A stretch of DNA of 64,000 bases from Cyclobacteriaceae bacterium. Its GTDB lineage: Bacteria; Bacteroidota; Bacteroidia; Cytophagales; Cyclobacteriaceae. The stretch covers positions 372,001 to 436,000 of the forward strand of contig JAIBBC010000002.1 of assembly GCA_019694875.1 (NCBI GenBank). The letters are read 5' to 3'. Positions 17,648 through 25,019 of this stretch are shown one piece after another (within the stretch, counting starts at the first letter, position 1; each line of letters begins with the position of its first letter). The position numbers and the translations under genes are program-made. The notes under the pieces were generated by a model. The model had not been told where the DNA came from. It searched no databases and was given only the letters and a program-made list of their open reading frames with translations.

Positions 17648-18498
17648 TACTGGTGCAGGGTACCGGTGTTCACCACAGGACTAACATCTTTATCAGAGCA
17701 GAGCACAACCATCAGGTTGCTCACCATTGCTGCTTTACGTTCTTCATCCAGTTCGATAATGTTTTGCTTCGACAAATGATCAAGCGCCATCTGCACCATA
17801 CTCACAGCGCCTTCCACAATTTTAAAGCGGGCCGAAACCACAGCAGTAGCCTGTTGCCTTCTCAGCATCGCGCTGGCTATTTCCGGTGCATAGGCGAGGT
17901 AGCCGATGCGGGCTTCTATCACCTGGATGCCTGCGATTTCCAAACGCTTGCGGAGGTTTTCTTCCAACGCCTGGTTTACTTCTTCATGACCTGAACGAAG
18001 GGTAACTTCTGAATCTTCTTCGAAGTTGTCGTAGGCATACTCACCGGCCAGCTTACGTACAGCCGAGTCGCTTTGCACTTTTACGAAATTCTCATAGTTG
18101 TCAACATCGAATGCTGCCTTGAATGTATCCTGTACTTGCCAAACCAGGATTACACCGATTTGAATCGGGTTACCGACTTTATCGTTCACCTTAATTTTTT
18201 CGCTGTCGAAGTTTCGTGCGCGCAACGAGATAGGCTTCTTAACATAAAAAGGATTAACCCAGTAAAAACCATTTTTCTTAACGGTTCCCTGGTACGAACC
18301 GAAAAGCACCAGCACAACGGATGAATTCGGGTTGATGAAGAAGAAACCCATCATCAGCACAAAACCTATTACGAGCGGCCAAATAAAGATGGGACTTCGT
18401 CCCACGATCAGGCCTAAGGTGCCCAATACGAGCAACAATAACACAACGGTTAACATCAGATAACCGGATACGGGACTGGAGGTTTTTTCCTGGTTCAT
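17647..18498 (-). CDS. SPFH/Band 7 domain membrane protein (stomatin/flotillin-like)
   Basis: 283 residues. Two hydrophobic helices at about 15-60 anchor the protein. An SPFH domain follows (about 75-250; FYWVNPFYVKKPISLRARNF, IGVILVWQVQD, VQSDSAVRKLAGEYAYD, LEIAGIQVIEARIGYLAYAP). The segment AYAPEIASAMLRRQQA is typical of this subfamily. SPFH proteins form cage-like membrane assemblies and organise membrane microdomains or proteases. It is the first gene of the SPFH, PH-like and Arc-like operon and has a good Bacteroidota promoter 25 bp upstream. No NfeD-type partner is nearby. Confidence 0.9.
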   Translation of the reverse strand: MNQEKTSSPVSGYLMLTVVLLLLVLGTLGLIVGRSPIFIWPLVIGFVLMMGFFFINPNSSVVLVLFGSYQGTVKKNGFYWVNPFYVKKPISLRARNFDSEKIKVNDKVGNPIQIGVILVWQVQDTFKAAFDVDNYENFVKVQSDSAVRKLAGEYAYDNFEEDSEVTLRSGHEEVNQALEENLRKRLEIAGIQVIEARIGYLAYAPEIASAMLRRQQATAVVSARFKIVEGAVSMVQMALDHLSKQNIIELDEERKAAMVSNLMVVLCSDKDVSPVVNTGTLHQ

Positions 18499-18522
18499 AC
18501 AGTTGATATTAAAATGATATTA

Positions 18523-18554
18523 CAAATATATTATTTTGAATAACTAACGCAAAA
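18523..18554 (-). promoter_or_regulatory. Promoter of the SPFH operon
   Basis: On the minus strand the -33 element TTTTG (complement of 18550-18554) and the -7 element TATATTTG (complement of 18523-18530) are separated by exactly 19 bp. This fits the Bacteroidota primary sigma factor consensus TTG-N19/20-TAnnTTTG. The SPFH start codon lies about 25 bp downstream. Confidence 0.7.
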
Positions 18555-18623
18555 CGGGTGGAAAGGGTTACAAACTTGGAAATCAGCCTTCGATCCTTAT
18601 TTTTGAGGCCTCTAAATCTCCTT

Positions 18624-19502
18624 ATGGTTCAATACAACCCCAAAACGTGGCTTTCGATCATATTTCACTCCTACAGCAGATTTGTTGTAAAAACAATGAT
18701 GCCGGCATTGATCTTCATGGGGGTGTTTACCACGATCGTGTGCGTTGTCATGCTGGATGTATTCGGATTTAACAAAACACATTTTCAGAACACCACCGCC
18801 CTGCACTCGTTACTGGGTATTGTCCTCGGTTTGTTCCTTGTATTCCGTACGAACTCAGCGTACGACCGCTGGTGGGAGGGAAGAAAGCTTTGGGGCGGAA
18901 TGGTAAACAGCACCCGAAACTATGCACTTAAACTCAGCGCGTATCTGCCGAAAGGCGATCTTGAAACACGCAAGTGGTTCGCGCAGATGATTCCGAATTT
19001 TGTTGTGGCCTCTAAAGAACATCTGCGCCAGGGTGTTCAACTGTCAGAACTGGAGGCGGCAGAACCCGGTTTCCCTGACTCGATAAAAGAGATTGCACAC
19101 AAACCGAACCGCATAGCCGGCATGATGTACGATAAGGTTAACAGCTTGTATGTTTCCGGTAAGCTTACAGGTGATCAGTTCAGAGTGCTCGATAAGGAAA
19201 TGAAAGACTTTATCGACATCATCGGGGCATGCGAACGCATCAAGAACACACCGATTCCGTATTCGTACGCAATGTTCATTAAGAAATTTATTTTCATTTA
19301 CATCATCACACTGCCATTCGGCTTTGTCACGAGCTTTGAATACATCACTATCCCCACTACGCTGTTGATCACGTTTGTGTTGTTAAGCGTGGAACTGATT
19401 GCGGAAGAAATTGAAGACCCGTTCGGCCGCGACATTAACGACCTGCCGACCGATCAGCTTGCGGGCCGGATCAAAGAAAACATTCGTGAAATTTTATTGT
19501 GA
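18624..19502 (+). CDS. Bestrophin family anion channel protein
   Basis: 292 residues from ATG 18624 (MVQYNPKTWLSIIFHSYSRF). The block FRTNSAYDRWWEGRKLWGGM after the second helix is the bestrophin/UPF0187 signature, and the C-terminal half has two further hydrophobic segments with VELIAEEIEDPFGRDINDLP at the end. Bacterial bestrophins form pentameric ion channels. An open frame extends upstream to a GTG at 18558, but those 22 residues are absent from the family, and ATG 18624 gives the usual start. It is divergent from the SPFH operon, sharing a 125-bp AT-rich gap. Confidence 0.9.
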   Translation: MVQYNPKTWLSIIFHSYSRFVVKTMMPALIFMGVFTTIVCVVMLDVFGFNKTHFQNTTALHSLLGIVLGLFLVFRTNSAYDRWWEGRKLWGGMVNSTRNYALKLSAYLPKGDLETRKWFAQMIPNFVVASKEHLRQGVQLSELEAAEPGFPDSIKEIAHKPNRIAGMMYDKVNSLYVSGKLTGDQFRVLDKEMKDFIDIIGACERIKNTPIPYSYAMFIKKFIFIYIITLPFGFVTSFEYITIPTTLLITFVLLSVELIAEEIEDPFGRDINDLPTDQLAGRIKENIREILL

Positions 19503-19506
19503 ATTA

Positions 19507-19632
19507 TCAGCCGATAATGGCTGACACGATGAAGTAGATGATGATGGCCAGGATCAGCACTCCGTACATGATCAGGTCAACCCGAACATAAGGCTTATAC
19601 TCCCGGTACAATTCGCGCAGCTTTCTGAACAT
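19507..19632 (-). CDS. 41-residue single-pass membrane microprotein
   Basis: Reading the minus strand from the ATG at 19632 gives MFRKLRELYREYKPYVRVDL, then a hydrophobic helix IMYGVLILAIIIYFIVSAII ending with Gly and TGA. The basic amphipathic front and single helix are those of a genuine membrane microprotein rather than of random sequence. It is convergent with the bestrophin gene (4 bp between the stops) and divergent from the large metalloprotease gene. Function is unknown. Its 3' end contains a small palindrome (TCAGCC/GGCTGA). Confidence 0.65.
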   Translation of the reverse strand: MFRKLRELYREYKPYVRVDLIMYGVLILAIIIYFIVSAIIG

Positions 19633-19699
19633 TTGTGGCAATCCTGCGCAATATTACGTTCAAAATTTCAGGTCAGCTATTGTTTTACCGGAAACAGAA

Positions 19700-22684
19700 T
19701 TGAATATTTCATCTTTACTTCGTTTGAAATATACTTTTTCGATACTGATACTCTGCCTGGTGATGGGGTTGCGGGCTTACGGGCAGGAGGTTCTGGAGAA
19801 TAATCCGCCTTCCGTAAAGTTTTACAAGATCAATACCCCCCATTTTAAGGTACTGTATCCGAAAGATTTTGAACAGGAAGCCCAGCGTGTTGCAGCTACC
19901 CTGGAGCACGCCTATCAGCCCGAGTCAAATACATTGCAGGCCCGCCCCCGAAAAATTTCGGTTGTCCTTCAAAACCAGTCGTCCATTTCCAATGGGTTTG
20001 TAACGCTCACTCCGAGAAGGTCGGAATTTTATACTATGCCCTCGCAGGACTATAACTTTTTAGGAACCAACGACTGGCTGGACCAACTTGTGTCGCATGA
20101 ATACCGGCACGTAGTACAGTATCAGCGCGTCAACACGGGCTTCAACAGATTGTTGTATTATGCCTTTGGCCCTGCCACGCTGGCCGCGATGGCAACTACG
20201 TCCATGCCTCAATGGGCATGGGAGGGCGATGCTGTTGCTACCGAAACAGCTTTTACACACAGTGGCCGGGGCCGCATTCCGAATTTTGGTTTGTTAATGC
20301 GAACCAATCTCCAGGAAGGCAGGGTATTTAATTATAACAAACAGTACTTACGCTCGTACAAGCATAACATTCCCGATCATTACGTGCTGGGCTACCACAT
20401 GATCAGCTATCTGCGCAAGCGAACCGGTGACCCGGACGTTTGGGGAAAAGTGATGAAGCGCACGGCAAATGCATCGTTTGTTCCGTTCCGGTTCTCCGGA
20501 TCAGTTAAAAAGATTGGCGGCCTGACGTTACCGGAATTATATCGCGCGACAGCGGAAGATTTGAATCAAACCTATCGCGAGCAATTGAGTAATGTTCAAC
20601 TTACTCCGTTTGATGTTGTATCGAAGCGTAAATCAAAGACATATACGAGCTACTTATATCCGCAGGTTCTTGCAGACGGCAGCATCATTGCTGTGAAAAA
20701 TGGCATTGGTGATTTCACGCAGTTTGTTGTGCTTAGGAACGGCAGGGAAGAAAGATCGTTCATTCCCGGTGTGGTGAATGATGCCGGCATGTTATCGGCA
20801 GCAGGAAATAAAGTTGTTTGGAGCGAGTACGGATTTGATCCGCGCTGGCAAATAAAAAATTACTCGTTGATTAAGTCCTACGACATTGAAAAGAAACAAT
20901 ACACAGTGCTTACGCACAAAACCCGGTATGCCGGTGCAGCCATCTCCGCGGATGGAACGAAGATCGTAACGATCGAGAGCACAACCGATTATAAGGTTTC
21001 TGTTGTGGTGATTGACAGTGAGCGCGGAAATGTTCTTAAGAAATTTAGTAATCCGGAAAATGCTTTTTACTCGATGGCACGCTGGGCGGCCGATGGCAAA
21101 AAAATCGTAGCGCTGAAAACACAAAATAGTCAACGAAGTGTTGTGCTGATTGATTATGAAACTGAAAAAGAAGCTACACTCATCAAAGGATCAGACGAGA
21201 ACATCGGTCATCCTGTTCTGGCCGGGGGATATTTGCTCTTTAATTCACCGGTATCCGGAATCGATAACATTTATGCGTATGATTTGGAAAAGGGCATTCG
21301 GCTCACGGTAACTTCCGCTAAGTACGGAGCGTATAATCCTGCCGTTTCTCCAGACGGTAAAACACTTTACTACAGCAATCAAACCCGTGACGGATTTGAA
21401 ATCGTGTCTGTTTCTTTTGATCCCGCTGCATGGAAAACGGTTGAAACATTCAGTCGTCCTAAAGAATACTTCAGTTACCTGAGCGAACAGGAGGGAAGGC
21501 CGGGACTGTTTGACAGCATTCCCAATACCACGTTTTCGTCAAGCCGGTATTCAAAGATTTCCGGTTTGTTCAATCCATACAGTTGGGGCGCTTATTTCAA
21601 TTCATCGTTTACACGTGCCGACATCGGTATTTCCTCGCAAGACGTGCTGAGCACAACCGTAATCAAAGCAGGCTATCTTTTTGATATTAACGAACGCACC
21701 GGTGCATGGCATGCGGGTGTGAGCTACCAGGGATGGTATCCGATCATTGATGTGGATTTTACCTATGCCACCCGTTCGGTTGATGAAGGCAATGGTTCAT
21801 TCTATGTGGTGGATACGAATACAGATGATACCACACGCGTATCCAAAGACATCACGTTCAAATGGACTGAACAAACGGTACAGGCCGGATTGCGATTGCC
21901 ATTGGTGACTACGCGCTCGAAATATTATAGCAGCGTGAGTTTGAGCAACTATTTCGGGTATACGCATGTAACCGACTTTAAAAATTCAATCAACGATTCA
22001 CGGTTTATCCCATTATACATAGTCGATGGCCAATCGGCCGGGGCAAGGGGTTATCCGTTCTTTGAATACACCGGTAATGGCAACCTGATGTTCAATCACG
22101 TTGGGATTTCTGCCTATCGTTTACTGAAGCAAAGCAGGCGCGATATTTACAGTAAATGGGGACAGGCAATCAGTATCGATTACTTCAATACCCCTTATGG
22201 AGGCGATTATAAAGGAGCGTTATTTTCCGCTTACGCGACATTATACTTCCCGGGCTTATTCAAGCATCATTCTTTCTGGGGTTACGGAGCGTATCAGAAA
22301 ACCGATGTTGATGTAGCGCTCAACGATTATATTTTCAGGAATAATGTGCCCGTGCCCCGCGGACATTCGGTTTATCATTTTGAAAATTTCTACTCGTTTT
22401 CCGCAAACTATACGATGCCACTCTGGTATCCGGATATTTCCATCGGGTCGCTGCTGTACGTACAACGTTTCCGCGCCAATGCTTTCTTCGATTACGGGTA
22501 TGGCGATAAAGTGCTTTACTATAACGTCACCAAACAAACCTATGCTTCCATTGGTGGCGAACTCAGAATGGACTTCAATGCGATGCGTTTTTTACCCCAA
22601 CTCAATGTTGGCATTCGCTATGCTTACGGACTCAAACCGTCAGTTACCAAGTTCGAAATCCTGATCGGACTGGTGAATTTTTAA
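19700..22684 (+). CDS. Exported zincin-like protease with beta-propeller and C-terminal outer-membrane barrel
   Basis: 994 residues from a TTG start; the signal peptide (YTFSILILCLVMGLRAYGQ) fits this start and no in-frame ATG gives one. After a strand typical of peptidase MA-like proteins (INTPHFKVLYPKDF) comes HEYRH (133-137), an HExxH zinc motif, with Glu175 in WAWEGDA as the likely third ligand. About residues 310-600 form a TolB/PD40-type propeller (GAAISADGTKIVTIES, GAYNPAVSPDGKTLYYSN). The last 350 residues are barrel-like strands similar to surface-antigen/BamA-type barrels, with final strands typical of OM insertion. This is a three-part protein in the outer membrane: protease, propeller, barrel. 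The substrate is unknown. It lies directly upstream of pyruvate dehydrogenase E2, which has its own promoter. Confidence 0.8.
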   Translation: MNISSLLRLKYTFSILILCLVMGLRAYGQEVLENNPPSVKFYKINTPHFKVLYPKDFEQEAQRVAATLEHAYQPESNTLQARPRKISVVLQNQSSISNGFVTLTPRRSEFYTMPSQDYNFLGTNDWLDQLVSHEYRHVVQYQRVNTGFNRLLYYAFGPATLAAMATTSMPQWAWEGDAVATETAFTHSGRGRIPNFGLLMRTNLQEGRVFNYNKQYLRSYKHNIPDHYVLGYHMISYLRKRTGDPDVWGKVMKRTANASFVPFRFSGSVKKIGGLTLPELYRATAEDLNQTYREQLSNVQLTPFDVVSKRKSKTYTSYLYPQVLADGSIIAVKNGIGDFTQFVVLRNGREERSFIPGVVNDAGMLSAAGNKVVWSEYGFDPRWQIKNYSLIKSYDIEKKQYTVLTHKTRYAGAAISADGTKIVTIESTTDYKVSVVVIDSERGNVLKKFSNPENAFYSMARWAADGKKIVALKTQNSQRSVVLIDYETEKEATLIKGSDENIGHPVLAGGYLLFNSPVSGIDNIYAYDLEKGIRLTVTSAKYGAYNPAVSPDGKTLYYSNQTRDGFEIVSVSFDPAAWKTVETFSRPKEYFSYLSEQEGRPGLFDSIPNTTFSSSRYSKISGLFNPYSWGAYFNSSFTRADIGISSQDVLSTTVIKAGYLFDINERTGAWHAGVSYQGWYPIIDVDFTYATRSVDEGNGSFYVVDTNTDDTTRVSKDITFKWTEQTVQAGLRLPLVTTRSKYYSSVSLSNYFGYTHVTDFKNSINDSRFIPLYIVDGQSAGARGYPFFEYTGNGNLMFNHVGISAYRLLKQSRRDIYSKWGQAISIDYFNTPYGGDYKGALFSAYATLYFPGLFKHHSFWGYGAYQKTDVDVALNDYIFRNNVPVPRGHSVYHFENFYSFSANYTMPLWYPDISIGSLLYVQRFRANAFFDYGYGDKVLYYNVTKQTYASIGGELRMDFNAMRFLPQLNVGIRYAYGLKPSVTKFEILIGLVNF

Positions 22685-22698
22685 AACTTTTTGAAGCC

Positions 22699-22729
22699 TT
22701 GAATTTCGGGGTTTTTAACCCTATTTTTG
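22699..22729 (+). promoter_or_regulatory. Promoter of the pyruvate dehydrogenase E2 gene
   Basis: TTG at 22699-22701 and TATTTTTG at 22722-22729 are separated by 20 bp, matching TTG-N19/20-TAnnTTTG. The E2 start lies 33 bp after the -7 element. It sits just past the stop of the protease-barrel gene. Confidence 0.6.
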
Positions 22730-22761
22730 ACCCCTACATTTACAAAAACAGCTAAAACAGC

Positions 22762-24390
22762 ATGGCGGAAATAGTCAGAATGCCCAAGATGAGCGATACG
22801 ATGACAGAAGGCGTTATCGCAAAATGGCATAAGAAAGTGGGTGACACGGTGAAGGCAGGCGAGCTGATGGCAGAGATTGAAACCGATAAAGCTACCATGG
22901 ACTATGAATCCTTCAACGAAGGTGTTGTTCTTCATCTCGGTGCAACCGAGGGCCAGGCTGTTAAGGTAAACGATGTGCTTGCTGTTGTCGGGAAGAAAGG
23001 TGAAGACTTTAAAGCGCTGTTAGAAGGAGCCGGTTCAGGCGCATCAACGGAATCAAAAAAGGAAGAACCGAAAAAGCAGGAAACAAAAGAGGCTTCCAAG
23101 CCTCAGGAATCGATTGACACATCGAACATAAAAGCAAAGATTGTTCAGATGCCAAAGATGAGCGATACCATGACGGAAGGTGTGATCGCTGCATGGCATA
23201 AAAAAGTTGGTGATACCGTTAAGTCGGGCGACCTGATGGCTGAGATTGAAACCGATAAGGCTACGATGGAGTACGAAGCCTACGACAGTGGTACATTGCT
23301 TTACATCGGTGCGGATAAAGGACAGTCCGTAGCCGTTAACGGAGTGCTTGCGATCGTTGGCGACAAAGACGCTGACTGGAAGACTCTGTTAAAAGCAAAT
23401 CAGTCGGGCGCATCAGCAACTTCTTCACCTGCTCCTGAAAAGAAAGCTGAACAGAAAACTGAATCGGCCGCTCCGGCGAAAACGGAAGAGCCTGACCATT
23501 CGGTGAACGGTCGCGTTAAAGCGTCTCCGCTCGCCAAAAAAATTGCCAAAGACAAAGGCTACGATATTTCGAAAATCGCTGGTACGGGTGATAACGGACG
23601 CGTTACCAAAAGTGACGTTGAAAATTACAAGCCGTCCGCGGAGGCGAAACCTGCTTCCAAAGACAGCAAAGGCGGAGCACCGGTTGTTCTTCCTCAGGTT
23701 GTTGGCAAAGAAAGCTTCGAAGAAGTAGCCGTGTCGCAAATGCGCAAGGTTATTGCTAAGCGCCTTTCAGAAAGTATGTTTACCGCTCCGCATTTCTATG
23801 TGACCATGGAAATCAACATGGACAAAGCGGTAGAAGCGCGCAAGAGCATCAATGAAATTTCACCCGTTAAAGTATCGTTTAATGATATCGTGCTGAAAGC
23901 TGTAGCAACTGCGCTGCGTCAGCACCCCGATATCAATTCAAGCTGGCAGGGTGATAAAATCCGTAAGAATCATCACATTCATATCGGTGTTGCCGTTGCT
24001 GTGAAAGACGGTTTGCTCGTTCCGGTAGTTCGCTTCGCAGATAACAAGTCGTTGTCTCATATTTCAGCCGAAGTAAAAGATCTGGCTCAGAAAGCTCAGG
24101 ATAAGAAACTTCAGCCTGCCGATTGGGAGGGAAGTACGTTCACCATCTCGAACCTTGGAATGTTTGGCGTGGAAGAATTCACTGCGATCATTAACACACC
24201 GGATTCTTGTATTCTTGCAGTGGGTGGAATCAAGGAAACTGCCATTGTGAAGAACGGACAGCTGGCCGTTGGTAACGTAATGAAAGTTACTTTGTCGTGC
24301 GATCACCGTGTGGTAGATGGTGCAACAGGAGCAGCCTTCCTCAAAACACTGAAAGGCTTATTGGAAGATCCCGTAAGAATTTTGATTTAA
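22762..24390 (+). CDS. Pyruvate dehydrogenase complex dihydrolipoamide acetyltransferase (E2)
   Basis: 542 residues. Two lipoyl domains stand in tandem, each with a lipoylation motif: about residues 1-80 ([10 protein letters not shown]) and 125-205 ([10 protein letters not shown]). Ala/Glu/Lys-rich linkers follow. A peripheral subunit-binding domain lies at about 253-290 ([28 protein letters not shown]). The acyltransferase core follows, with the catalytic [13 protein letters not shown] near the C-terminus. The architecture is that of the aceF/pdhC type E2. E1 and E3 are not in the window. It has its own promoter and a terminator downstream. Confidence 0.93.
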   Translation: MAEIVRMPKMSDTMTEGVIAKWHKKVGDTVKAGELMAEIETDKATMDYESFNEGVVLHLGATEGQAVKVNDVLAVVGKKGEDFKALLEGAGSGASTESKKEEPKKQETKEASKPQESIDTSNIKAKIVQMPKMSDTMTEGVIAAWHKKVGDTVKSGDLMAEIETDKATMEYEAYDSGTLLYIGADKGQSVAVNGVLAIVGDKDADWKTLLKANQSGASATSSPAPEKKAEQKTESAAPAKTEEPDHSVNGRVKASPLAKKIAKDKGYDISKIAGTGDNGRVTKSDVENYKPSAEAKPASKDSKGGAPVVLPQVVGKESFEEVAVSQMRKVIAKRLSESMFTAPHFYVTMEINMDKAVEARKSINEISPVKVSFNDIVLKAVATALRQHPDINSSWQGDKIRKNHHIHIGVAVAVKDGLLVPVVRFADNKSLSHISAEVKDLAQKAQDKKLQPADWEGSTFTISNLGMFGVEEFTAIINTPDSCILAVGGIKETAIVKNGQLAVGNVMKVTLSCDHRVVDGATGAAFLKTLKGLLEDPVRILI

Positions 24391-24402
24391 TTGTCAGGTT
24401 AA

Positions 24403-24423
24403 GCCTGCCTGCGGCAGACAGGC
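24403..24423. repeat. REP-like palindrome
   Basis: GCCTGCCTG, then CGG, then CAGACAGGC form a nearly perfect 21-bp palindrome with one C/A mismatch at the inner part of the stem. It lies between the E2 stop and the terminator. Similar GC-rich palindromes built on CCTGCCTGCGGCAG are scattered through intergenic regions of other Bacteroidota genomes (from memory). No second copy is seen in this window. Confidence 0.5.
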
Positions 24424-24439
24424 CTGTCGAAACCTTAAT

Positions 24440-24466
24440 GCCGGACATGTTCCGGCTTCTTTTTTT
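24440..24466 (+). terminator. Rho-independent terminator between E2 and hslV
   Basis: GCCGGA (24440-24445), loop catgt, TCCGGC (24451-24456), then TTCTTTTTTT (24457-24466). The T tract ends exactly at the hslV start codon at 24467. Confidence 0.75.
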
Positions 24467-25000
24467 ATGAAGATACGTTCAACTACTGTACTGGCAATAA
24501 AACATAACGGCCAGGTAGCCATCGGTGCAGACGGCCAGGCTACGATGGGTAACTATATCGCGAAAAGCAACGTCAAAAAAATCCGCAAGCTTCAGGATGG
24601 AAAAGTGGTGACCGGTTTTGCCGGATCAACAGCCGATGCGTTTACGCTGCTCGATCGGTTCGAAGAGAAACTGAACAGCTATGGCGGAAACATGAAACGC
24701 GCAGCAATCGAGCTCGCGAAAGACTGGCGGATGGATCGTTACCTGAGAAGGCTTGAGGCTATGCTGATTGCAGCAAACAAAGAGGAGGTATTGATTTTAT
24801 CGGGAACAGGCGATGTGCTGGAACCGGATAACGAAGTTGCCGCGATCGGCTCGGGTGCCATGTACGCGCAGTCGGCAGCCATTGCGTTGAAGAAACACGC
24901 ACCCCACTTATCGGCAGAAGAGATTGTTCGTGAAAGCCTGAATATTGCCGCTGACATTTGTATTTACACGAACCACAACCTGGTGGTTGAAAAACTTTGA
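24467..25000 (+). CDS. hslV: ATP-dependent protease HslV, peptidase subunit
   Basis: 177 residues. HslV is the threonine protease core of the HslUV complex. The mature N-terminal Thr is expected at residue 6 (MKIRS then TT); counting from it, Asp17 falls at D22 in GADGQATMG and Lys33 at K38, both present. The block [11 protein letters not shown] is also typical. A five-residue propeptide is longer than the single Met of enterobacterial HslV but normal in Bacteroidota. The ATPase partner hslU is not in the window. The start codon directly follows the T tract of the terminator, leaving no room for a promoter or normal leader, so expression may depend on read-through. The M1 peptidase gene follows 19 bp downstream. 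Confidence 0.93.
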   Translation: MKIRSTTVLAIKHNGQVAIGADGQATMGNYIAKSNVKKIRKLQDGKVVTGFAGSTADAFTLLDRFEEKLNSYGGNMKRAAIELAKDWRMDRYLRRLEAMLIAANKEEVLILSGTGDVLEPDNEVAAIGSGAMYAQSAAIALKKHAPHLSAEEIVRESLNIAADICIYTNHNLVVEKL

Positions 25001-25019
25001 TACGTTAACCTAAACCAAC

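Noticed and set aside
19508-19525. TCAGCC/GGCTGA hairpin past the bestrophin gene as terminator
   Set aside because: There is no T tract on either side and it lies within the end of the microprotein frame.
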